In this document: piece by piece, positions 12,654-19,319 of the stretch
Numbering within the stretch: the stretch's first letter is position 1
Layout of the letters: each line of letters opens with the position of its first letter
From: Candidatus Eiseniibacteriota bacterium
GTDB taxonomy: Bacteria > Eisenbacteria > RBG-16-71-46 > CAIMUX01 > VGJL01
DNA: 19,319 bases
Direction: 5' to 3'
Assembly: GCA_014729455.1 (NCBI GenBank)
Contig: WJJW01000276.1
Span: 1 to 19,319, forward strand
The notes under the pieces: generated by a model
Database searches by the model: none
The model's input: only the letters and a program-made list of their open reading frames with translations
Told to the model about the DNA's origin: nothing
Made by a program: the position numbers and the translations under genes

Positions 12654-15508
12654 GTAAACCCCGGGCCTTGGAGCTCGAGGATCTGATCGAGCTCTCGCCG
12701 GCCGAGGTCCGGCGGATAGTTGAGGAGGGGCGGGTCAAGCCGGCTCCTTCATTGGTGGAGGCGATCCGAGGGGAAGCGGGTCGCTTCTACCATGTCGACG
12801 CGGTTCGGGCTCGACGGATCGCGCAGATCGCCCTCGCGCTGGGCGAGCTCTCCGGAGATCCGGTGTCGCTCGGATGGGGTCACCGAGCGATGGGCGAGGC
12901 TCTCTGGCTCGGGGGCCGCCCGCGCGAGGCGGAACCGCACTACGAGGCCGCTTCGGCCGTCTGGAGAGGCGCCGGCGAGAACGGCGCCCTGGGCCAGCTC
13001 CTGGTCGGAAGGACCCACCTGCTCGCACTCCTCGGCCGGTACACGGAATCGGAGGCCGCAGCGGAAGAGGCACGGCGGCTCCTCGAGGCCGCTGGGGACG
13101 ACCCCTACCTCGCGAAGCTGGCGATGAACCTCGGCAACGTCCACTTCCAGCGCGAGAGTTATCACTCCGCTCTGCGGGAGTACGAGCGGGCGGCGGCGCT
13201 GTTCGCGCGGCAGGGGACACGCGATCCGCTGGTCGTCGGCCTGGAGATCAACCGGGGAGTGGCGCTCAGCCAGCTCGAGCGGGACCGGGAAGCACTGGAT
13301 CTCTTCGATCGGCTTCTCGAGGAGTGCGAGGATGATGGCCATGCGCTGCTCAGCGCGCAGGTGCGGATGAATGCGGCCTACGTCCACTCGCAGCGGGCGG
13401 ACTACGCCGTCGCACTGCAAGAACTCGGCCGGGCCGAAGCGTACTTCCGCCGGACCGAGCACCCGTCCTTCCTCGCCGCTTGTCTGCTGAACCGGTCGGA
13501 GATCTATCACCAGCTCAACCTCGATGGAGACGCGCTCCGCCTGGCCGGAGAGGCGGAGCCTCTGTTTGCGAAGGAGGGGATGGTCTACGACCGGGCGCTG
13601 GCGGCCAGCCAGGTGGGGCTCTCCCGGATGGCATTGCGTCGTCCACGGTCGGCGCTCTCTGCGATCCGCCGCGCCCAGCGCCTGTTCGAGCAGGAATCCA
13701 ACGCGGTGCGGATCGCCTGGGCGGAGATGATCGAGGTGGAATCCCTGGCGGAACGCGGCCGGAGCTTCGACGAGGCGATTCCCAAGGCCCGGAGCGCGCT
13801 GGAGACCTTCGCCGGGTTGCGGCTCGTCCGCTGGGAGGCGGCCGCCGCGCTCCTCTTGGGGCGACTCGCGCCGGAGCCGCCCCGCGAGAGGATCGACTCG
13901 CTGCGGCGGATGCTCCGACGCGTCCCCCGAAGGATCTACCCGATGACGGCCTACCGGCTCCTCGAAGCGATCGGGCAGGAAGAGGAGAAGCGGGACCGCC
14001 CCGGTCGCGCCGCATCCACGTACCGTCGCGCCGTCGATCTGCTCGAGGATGTGCGGGTCCGGATCCCGACCGAGGACTCGAAGATCGCGTTCCTGCAGGG
14101 CAAGACCCACCTGTACGATCGGCTCCTCGACCTGGAGACCCGTCGCACCCGTCCGTCGTTCGACCGGCTTCTCGAGTGGATCGAACGCTCGAAGGCGCAG
14201 AGCTTCCGCGATCGGTGGCGCCTGCCCGCGGAGCTTCTCGGCACCGAAGAGGCGGGGGAGAGAGTGACGGAGCTTCGGCGCCGCCTCGCCTGGCTCCACG
14301 GCCGCCTCTCCCGACTCGAGCTGGGCACCTCCGCCGAGCGCCGGCACCTTCCGGAGCTCCGTCGCGAGCTCCGGAAGGTGGAGGAAGAGTGGAGCCGCGC
14401 CCTGCGCGAGAGAGAGGAACGATCCGCCGGTCCGGGAGGGGGAACAGGACCGATCCCCGATGCGGGCGCCTTGAAATCCGCGATCATCGAGCGTCTGCCC
14501 GAGGGCGGGGGGTTTCTCGACTACTACGTCGGACCCGGCTTTTGCCTGGCGCTCGGGATCACCCGATCCGGCTCGTTCGTCCGGACCTTGCCGTCCGATA
14601 CCGGCAGACGGGTCGAGCGGCTCGCACGCCGGCTCGATCTGCAGTGGGACGCCGCCGCGCTCGCCGGATCCACCGGCGGGATCTCGGCGACGGCAGAGCG
14701 CATGGCCGGACTCGCGGCGGGAACCGATCGGATCCTCGCGCAGCTCTACGATCTGCTGTGGCGGCCGATCGAGGAAGCGGCCGGATCCCGCGTCGACCGA
14801 TGGATCCTCTCCCCGCACGGCCCGATCCACCGGATCCCGATGCACGCGCTCCGCAACGGGGATGGCTATCTGATCGAGAGATCCGAGGTCGCCACGATCC
14901 CGAGCGGACAGGTCCTGTCGATGCTCCCCCCGCGCCGCCGGCGAGGAGGAGGGACCGCGTGGGCGGGAGGGGTCGCCTCCCCGCGCCTCCCGGGGGTGGC
15001 ACGGGAGCTCGATCTCGTCGCGCAGCGGCTGTCGACCCATCGGGTCGAAACCGATCCGGCGGCCACGCGCGAACGGGTCACCGCGGCCGCGGCCGGGGCC
15101 CGGATCCTCCATCTGGCCGCACATGGTGCGCTTCGGAGCGATAACCCCGCCTTCTCGTACCTCGAACTGGCCGACGGCCCGTTCTTCGTCCAGGACATCG
15201 GGTCGATGCGGCTCCCCGGGTCTCTGGTCGTGCTGTCGGCTTGCTCCTCCGGGCGGGGGGAAACGCCGGTCGGCGATGAGTGGATCGGACTGGCGCGGGG
15301 ATTTCTCCGCGCCGGAGCAACCTCGGTCATCGCAAGCCTCTGGCCGATCCATGAAGGTCCGACGCTCGATCTGGTGGATCGATTCTACGGCGGCCTCGCG
15401 GCGGGGGAGGAGACACCGGCGGCGCTGCGCGGGGCCATGTGCGAGGCGCGTCGAACCTGGCGCCATCCCTGGGCCTGGGCGCCGTTCGCCCTTCTCGGAG
15501 GCGTTTGA
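12650..15508 (+). CDS. TPR-CHAT protein (caspase-like cysteine protease)
   Basis: The 952-residue protein has degenerate tetratricopeptide helices from about 60 to 500 (for example ALREYERAAALFARQG, ALDLFDRLLEEC, AASTYRRAVDLLEDV). A charged coiled-coil-like linker follows (about 535-605), then a C-terminal CHAT domain (about 640-952). The CHAT catalytic pair is intact: His825 in HLAAHGALRSDNP and Cys865 in VVLSACSSGRGE. GPIHRIPMHAL and GLARGFLRAGATSVIASLW are further family hallmarks. CHAT domains are clan CD (caspase/separase-like) proteases, normally switched on by a partner or ligand bound to the TPR region. The GTG start at 12650 overlaps the zinc-finger gene stop as GTGA; AAGGGGA precedes it. 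The protein lacks a signal peptide and is cytosolic. Being coupled to sigma and anti-sigma-like genes suggests a sensor-protease controlling transcription or cell fate. The substrate is not known. Confidence 0.93.
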   Translation: MSKPRALELEDLIELSPAEVRRIVEEGRVKPAPSLVEAIRGEAGRFYHVDAVRARRIAQIALALGELSGDPVSLGWGHRAMGEALWLGGRPREAEPHYEAASAVWRGAGENGALGQLLVGRTHLLALLGRYTESEAAAEEARRLLEAAGDDPYLAKLAMNLGNVHFQRESYHSALREYERAAALFARQGTRDPLVVGLEINRGVALSQLERDREALDLFDRLLEECEDDGHALLSAQVRMNAAYVHSQRADYAVALQELGRAEAYFRRTEHPSFLAACLLNRSEIYHQLNLDGDALRLAGEAEPLFAKEGMVYDRALAASQVGLSRMALRRPRSALSAIRRAQRLFEQESNAVRIAWAEMIEVESLAERGRSFDEAIPKARSALETFAGLRLVRWEAAAALLLGRLAPEPPRERIDSLRRMLRRVPRRIYPMTAYRLLEAIGQEEEKRDRPGRAASTYRRAVDLLEDVRVRIPTEDSKIAFLQGKTHLYDRLLDLETRRTRPSFDRLLEWIERSKAQSFRDRWRLPAELLGTEEAGERVTELRRRLAWLHGRLSRLELGTSAERRHLPELRRELRKVEEEWSRALREREERSAGPGGGTGPIPDAGALKSAIIERLPEGGGFLDYYVGPGFCLALGITRSGSFVRTLPSDTGRRVERLARRLDLQWDAAALAGSTGGISATAERMAGLAAGTDRILAQLYDLLWRPIEEAAGSRVDRWILSPHGPIHRIPMHALRNGDGYLIERSEVATIPSGQVLSMLPPRRRRGGGTAWAGGVASPRLPGVARELDLVAQRLSTHRVETDPAATRERVTAAAAGARILHLAAHGALRSDNPAFSYLELADGPFFVQDIGSMRLPGSLVVLSACSSGRGETPVGDEWIGLARGFLRAGATSVIASLWPIHEGPTLDLVDRFYGGLAAGEETPAALRGAMCEARRTWRHPWAWAPFALLGGV
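14345..14380. repeat. Perfect 14-bp inverted repeat inside the CHAT gene
   Basis: CACCTTCCGGAGCT (14345-14358) and its exact complement (14367-14380) are separated by eight bases. The site falls in the coiled-coil linker just before the CHAT domain and codes for HLPELRRELRKVE. It would form a very stable mRNA hairpin. It may be a by-product of repeated Leu-Arg-Glu codons. Confidence 0.9.
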
Positions 15509-15532
15509 CCACCGCTTGCGATCTGCTATAAT
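15505..15532 (+). promoter_or_regulatory. Near-consensus sigma70 promoter with extended -10
   Basis: TTGACC (15505-15510, five of six to TTGACA) and TATAAT (15527-15532, six of six) are separated by 16 bases. A TGC immediately before TATAAT gives an extended -10 element. The -35 overlaps the CHAT stop codon (TGA 15506-15508). Transcription would start near 15539, about 25 bases before the favoured subtilase start. It is by far the best promoter match seen in the window. Confidence 0.8.
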
Positions 15533-15564
15533 CCCGTACGACAACTGAGTTGGAGGGCTGCTTC

Positions 15565-17136
15565 TTGGGGTTCGGAGCGGACAGCGTGGGTCGCATTCAC
15601 CGGAGACTTCCGATGCTCGCCGGAGTCGTGTGCACGCTCTCTTGCCTCCTTCTCGTGTCGTCCGCCGTCGCCGAGGATGAGGACGATTACGAGCACCAGG
15701 TCCTCCACGTCCAGATTCTCTCCGACGCCTCGATTGATTCGATCAACCAGCGCTACGGAACCACGACGATCGACTCCCTGCCGCCGTTGTATCTCCTCGA
15801 CCTTCCCGAAGGCTGGAGCGAGGACACGCTCGAGGAGCTGCTCGAAGACGATCCGGACATCGTCGAGGCGGAGCTGGCTTGGGAAGGGGAGACTCCCGAG
15901 TCGTCACGCCAGATGGTCGTCAGCGCGGTCGGAGGGACGATCGAGGACTTTCTCGATCAAGGGATCGCCGCGCGCCTCCGTCTTGCCGACGCGCACCGGC
16001 ACGTCCAGGGGGACGGCGTCCTGGTGGCCGTGATCGACACCGGGGTTTCGGCCGATCACCCGGCGCTGGCCGGAGTGGTCGCCCCCGGCGGCTACGACTT
16101 CGTCGACGATGATCCAGACCCGACCGACGAGGCCGACGGAGTCGACAACGACGGCGATGGTCAAGTCGACGAAGGGGCCGGCCACGGCACGATGATCGCG
16201 GGGATCGTCCGGCTCGTCGCGCCCAACGCCCGGATCCTTCCGATTCGCGTCCTCGACGACGAGGGGCTGGGGCGGACCTTCAACGTTGCGAAGGGGATCC
16301 GGCACGCGGTCGAACAGGGGGCGCAGATCATCAACCTCAGCCTCGGATTGCGCCATCACGCGATGGTTCTCCGCCACGAGATCCTGCGGGCCGAAGATCG
16401 CGCCGTCATGATGACCTCGGCGGCGGGAAACGACGGAGTCGAGAATCCGCAGTTCTTCCCGGCGAGCGAGAACCAGGTGCTCTCCATCGCGGCGCTCGAT
16501 TCCTGCGACGTGAAGGCCGAATTCTCGAACTGGCACCAGGAGGTGGAGATCTCCGCTCCGGGAGTCGGGGTCCGGGCCCCTTACCACGACGGCGAGTACG
16601 CCATCGGTGCGGGAACCTCCTTCTCCACGGCGTTCGTGAGCGGCCAGTGCGCGCTGATCCTCTCGCTCCATCCGGGTCTGCCGCCGGAGGACATCCGCGA
16701 GACCGTGCGGCTCGGCGTGCTCGAGATCGACGACATCCCCGGCAACGAGGAGTATGCCGGTCGGCTCGGCACGGGCCGGCTCGACGCTTACGAGACCTGG
16801 CTCCACGCTCCGAAGGCGGCATCCGTGGAGGCCTGGCCGCCGGCCGAAACCGGGAGTGAGTGGAAGGCCTTCCCGAACCCGTCCGTATCCGGCGAGCCGA
16901 TCCGCTTCCGTCGCGCCGGAGAAGCCGGGAGGGCTCCCGGCGGTGCGTGGATCCTCGACGTCCGTGGACGGAAGGTGGCCCGGCTGGCCACCGGCGGCGG
17001 AGAGCCCGGGCTCCTCGTCTGGAACGGGCGGGACCGGGCGGGACGGCCGGTCTCAGCGGGCGTCTATTTCCTGCGTTTGGAAGGGGATGCACGAAACCGG
17101 CCCGACGCGAGTCCCCTGCTGCTGCTCGACCGATAG
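15565..17136 (+). CDS. Secreted S8 subtilisin-like serine protease with FlgD-like C-terminus
   Basis: The 523-residue protein (from TTG 15565) has a signal peptide (RIHRRLPMLAGVVCTLSCLL...SSAVA) and a propeptide-like region to about residue 125. The S8 catalytic domain follows, with Asp158 in AVIDTGVSADHP, His207 in GHGTMIAGI, the oxyanion Asn in SAAGNDG, and Ser352 in GTSFSTAFVSG. An insert before the His carries an Asp-rich loop (DPTDEADGVDNDGDGQVDEG), probably calcium-binding. The last 90 residues (AFPNPSVSGEP, LVWNGRDRAGRPVSAGVYF) form a FlgD/T9SS-like module. TTG 15565 is favoured because GGAGGG lies seven bases upstream. TTG 15550 and GTG 15586 are alternatives that leave the signal peptide intact. 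It is transcribed from its own promoter at 15505. It acts outside the cytoplasm, so a direct functional link to the cytosolic CHAT protein is not implied by location alone. Confidence 0.92.
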   Translation: MGFGADSVGRIHRRLPMLAGVVCTLSCLLLVSSAVAEDEDDYEHQVLHVQILSDASIDSINQRYGTTTIDSLPPLYLLDLPEGWSEDTLEELLEDDPDIVEAELAWEGETPESSRQMVVSAVGGTIEDFLDQGIAARLRLADAHRHVQGDGVLVAVIDTGVSADHPALAGVVAPGGYDFVDDDPDPTDEADGVDNDGDGQVDEGAGHGTMIAGIVRLVAPNARILPIRVLDDEGLGRTFNVAKGIRHAVEQGAQIINLSLGLRHHAMVLRHEILRAEDRAVMMTSAAGNDGVENPQFFPASENQVLSIAALDSCDVKAEFSNWHQEVEISAPGVGVRAPYHDGEYAIGAGTSFSTAFVSGQCALILSLHPGLPPEDIRETVRLGVLEIDDIPGNEEYAGRLGTGRLDAYETWLHAPKAASVEAWPPAETGSEWKAFPNPSVSGEPIRFRRAGEAGRAPGGAWILDVRGRKVARLATGGGEPGLLVWNGRDRAGRPVSAGVYFLRLEGDARNRPDASPLLLLDR

Positions 17137-17287
17137 AAACTCGTCCTCCCCGGTCAAGGATCAGATCCTCCACTTTACCTCATAAGAATCGCGCAACTTG
17201 CTGGTGTATCAGCCAGTTGCGCGATTCCGACCTGTTAGGCTGAAAGGGGGGCGAAGCCCGTCCGGTCCGGCCGCAGGGAGGTGCCTC
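17137..17287. other. Intergenic region between subtilase and cytochrome genes
   Basis: These 151 bases hold no gene. The upstream half is AT-richer than usual. It contains a strong dyad (17186-17227) and, next to the cytochrome ATG, GGGAGG at a six-base spacing. No convincing -10/-35 pair was found. Confidence 0.6.
17186..17227. repeat. 42-nt dyad: 13-bp outer stem plus 4-bp inner stem
   Basis: GAATCGCGCAACT and its exact complement AGTTGCGCGATTC flank a centre that can pair again as GCTG/CAGC across one mismatch, giving a six-base loop. No run of T follows on either strand, so a classic intrinsic terminator is not supported. A transcriptional barrier, an operator or a processed RNA hairpin would fit. 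It lies after the subtilase stop and before the cytochrome gene. Confidence 0.75.
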
Positions 17288-19319
17288 ATGAGTCGAAGTG
17301 CGTGTGCGCAATTCTCGGCGCAGGTGTTCGCCGTTCTGGTCGCTCTCGCCGCTACCGGGGTCGAGGATGCGACCGCCCGGAATCCGATCCGCACGTCGTT
17401 CTTCAACGCCTATCCGTCCGCCGAGGGGAGCCGTCTCGACGACCTCCCCAGCATTTCGGGGCATTGCGGAGTCTGCCACTACGACTTCACCGGGGGTGGG
17501 GAGCGCAACCCGTACGGCCTCGCCGTCGAGGCGGAGATCCCCAACTACCCGAACAACGACCAGGGGCGCCAGCAGGCGATGCACGCGATCGAGAACGGGG
17601 ACTCCGACGGAGACGGCTATTCCGAGCTCGTGGAGATCACCGACACGGTCAACTACACGAACACCCCGACGTTTTCCGGATTGACCCCCGACAACGTCGA
17701 CCAGGTCTCTGGCGTCGATCCGAACGACATCCTCGCCTACCTCGTCCCGACATCCGAGGGAGACGTCGAACCGCCGCAGATCACGATTCTCGTTCCGAAC
17801 GGAGGGGAGTCGTGGGAGGGGGGATCGCCGTACACGATTCAGTGGAACGCGACCGACAACGTCGAGGTGACGGCCGTCGACCTGTTCTACCGGGACGAGG
17901 CCGACGAGGAGTGGACGATGATCGCCCGCGGCCTCGCGAACACCGGCTCCCACGAGTGGTTCGTGCTCAACACGCCGACCGCGGCCGCCCGCGTGCGCGG
18001 GGTCGCGCGCGACGCCGTCTCCAACGAAGGGGAGGACGTCAGCGACGGCGACTTCACGATCCTTCTCGAACCCGGCGCGCTCGTCCCCACGACGCTAAGG
18101 GACTTCGAGCAGCCCGGCTCCCAGCCGTTCGACGCCGGGCGATTCGAGGATCATACGGCCTGCAGCGACTGCCACGGCGGATACGATCCGGCGGTCGAGC
18201 CGGTCTTCAACTGGCAGGGCAGCATGATGGGACAGGCGATGCGGGATCCTCTGTTCATCGCGACCCTGATCGTCGCCGAGCAGGACGCCTCCTCCTCCGG
18301 AGATCTCTGCCTCCGCTGCCACACGCCGATGGGCTGGCTGTCGGGGCGGAGCACGCCGACCGACGGTGGACAGATCACCGCGATCGACCGCGACGCGGTC
18401 TCCTGCGACTTCTGCCACCGCATGGTCGACCCGGTCTACGAGGAGGGGGTCAGCCCGCCCCAGGACCAGGAGGTCCTCGCCGCTCTCGACGGCCTTCCCG
18501 ACGGATTCTCCAACGGGATGCAGGTCGTCGACTGGCGGCTCGACCGGCGCGGCCCGTTCGGCGATGCGGCCGCTCCGCATCCCTTCCTCGAATCCCCGTT
18601 CCATCAATCCGCGGAGTTCTGCGGCACCTGCCATGACGTCTCCAACCCGGTGTTCCACAAGGTCGGCGAGGGAGACTACGAGGCCGGTCCCCTCGACGAG
18701 GAGGCCGAGACGATCACCTCCGAGGAGCTGCTCCCGGTCGAACGGACCTACAGCGAGTGGCTGCACAGCGACTTCCCCGCCGGGATCTACGCTCCGGAGT
18801 TCGCCGGCAACAAGCCGGATGGGATCGTCGCGACCTGTCAGGACTGCCACATGCGCGACGTGGAGGGAACCGGTTGCGACGATCCCGATGCACCGGTGCG
18901 GGCCGATCTGCCGTTGCACGACCTGACCGGCGGCAACTCCTGGGTGCCGACCATCCTGGACCAGGTCTTCCCCGGCGAGGTCGATCCGGCCGCGCTCGCC
19001 GCGGCCAGCGCTCGCGCGGTCTCGATGCTGGAGAAGGCGGCGTCGCTCGACCTGGCGCTCACCGGAGACAACGGCGCGATCCGCGCGGATCTGACGATCC
19101 TCAACCGGACGGGCCACAAGCTGCCGACCGGGTATCCCGAAGGACGGCGGATCTGGGTCCACGTGGTCGCCCGCGACGATGCGGATCAAGTCGTCTACGA
19201 GTCGGGCGCCTACGACCCCGCGACCGGCGTGCTCGACCACGACGCGGACTTGGTCCTCTACGAGGCGAAGCCCGGTCTCTCCCCGGCGCTCGCCGGCGCG
19301 CTCGGTCTGGAGGCCGGCC
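17288..19319 (+). CDS. Secreted multihaem c-type cytochrome (six CXXCH), 3' end beyond window
   Basis: From ATG 17288, with GGGAGG six bases upstream, the frame stays open to the window edge (677 residues, no stop). An N-terminal signal peptide (QVFAVLVALAATGV...TARNP) is followed by six haem c motifs: CGVCH (Cys60), CSDCH (292), CLRCH (341), CDFCH (373), CGTCH (445) and CQDCH (517). Between the first and second haems is a repeat-like region (GDSDGDGYSELVEI) and an Ig-like domain (ILVPNGGESWEGGSPYTIQW). After the last haem comes TGHKLPTGYPEGRRIWVHVV, a segment seen in multihaem cytochromes of uncultured FCB-type bacteria. The haem spacing is irregular, so it is not a compact tetrahaem c3 or NrfA-type enzyme. 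It probably functions in periplasmic or surface electron transfer; the redox partner is unknown. The C-terminal end is missing. Confidence 0.9.
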   Translation, partial: MSRSACAQFSAQVFAVLVALAATGVEDATARNPIRTSFFNAYPSAEGSRLDDLPSISGHCGVCHYDFTGGGERNPYGLAVEAEIPNYPNNDQGRQQAMHAIENGDSDGDGYSELVEITDTVNYTNTPTFSGLTPDNVDQVSGVDPNDILAYLVPTSEGDVEPPQITILVPNGGESWEGGSPYTIQWNATDNVEVTAVDLFYRDEADEEWTMIARGLANTGSHEWFVLNTPTAAARVRGVARDAVSNEGEDVSDGDFTILLEPGALVPTTLRDFEQPGSQPFDAGRFEDHTACSDCHGGYDPAVEPVFNWQGSMMGQAMRDPLFIATLIVAEQDASSSGDLCLRCHTPMGWLSGRSTPTDGGQITAIDRDAVSCDFCHRMVDPVYEEGVSPPQDQEVLAALDGLPDGFSNGMQVVDWRLDRRGPFGDAAAPHPFLESPFHQSAEFCGTCHDVSNPVFHKVGEGDYEAGPLDEEAETITSEELLPVERTYSEWLHSDFPAGIYAPEFAGNKPDGIVATCQDCHMRDVEGTGCDDPDAPVRADLPLHDLTGGNSWVPTILDQVFPGEVDPAALAAASARAVSMLEKAASLDLALTGDNGAIRADLTILNRTGHKLPTGYPEGRRIWVHVVARDDADQVVYESGAYDPATGVLDHDADLVLYEAKPGLSPALAGALGLEAG

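Noticed and set aside
12749..15544. A 931-codon minus-strand open frame opposite the CHAT gene
   Set aside because: It is a compositional shadow; the plus strand has TPR helices and a complete CHAT active site.
17186..17227. Intrinsic terminator of the subtilase gene
   Set aside because: The stem is strong but no T-tract follows on either strand.
1..19319. CRISPR array, tRNA or rRNA genes, insertion sequence or prophage genes
   Set aside because: No regularly spaced short repeats, cloverleaf sequences, transposase motifs or phage structural proteins were seen on either strand.

Overview
The window is about two-thirds G+C, gene-dense and chromosomal in character, with no tRNA, rRNA, CRISPR array or transposase. 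Several secreted proteins end in FlgD-like/T9SS-like C-terminal modules, and the genes include Ca-loop subtilases, multihaem cytochromes and CHAT proteases. Together these suggest an uncultured high-GC bacterium of the FCB-type phyla (for example Eisenbacteria, Krumholzibacteriota or Latescibacterota). That placement is an inference from style, not a marker-gene assignment.

Positions 1-11080 form one tightly packed minus-strand operon, read right to left: a MurG/COG4671-like glycosyltransferase, an outer-membrane beta-barrel-like protein, a secreted eight-repeat PQQ-like propeller with a FlgD-like tail, a small exported FlgD-like protein, a 1252-residue protein made of three GT4 glycosyltransferase domains, an ABC exporter, and an APH-fold kinase. 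Junctions are 4-nt or 1-nt overlaps or gaps of at most about 10 nt, so translation is probably coupled. The set looks like a machine that assembles, modifies and exports a glycan or glycolipid, with surface partners. The kinase is cut by the left edge, where an 87-bp perfect inverted repeat suggests a fold-back or contig-end artefact, or a real inversion.

A 120-bp divergent intergenic region (11081-11200) separates that operon from a plus-strand island: an ECF-like sigma factor, a cytosolic HC2-type zinc-finger (anti-sigma-like) protein, a 952-residue TPR-CHAT protease with intact His/Cys, and a secreted S8 subtilase. The first three appear co-transcribed. The subtilase has its own near-consensus promoter with an extended -10, which overlaps the CHAT stop codon. 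This sigma/zinc-finger/CHAT island is the best candidate for an undescribed regulated-proteolysis or conflict system. Two tiny ORFs (11178-11237 and 11860-11988) abut its genes.

The right end (17288-19319) holds a secreted multihaem c-type cytochrome with six CXXCH motifs. It has no stop codon in the window and so is incomplete. A 42-nt dyad lies just upstream of it.
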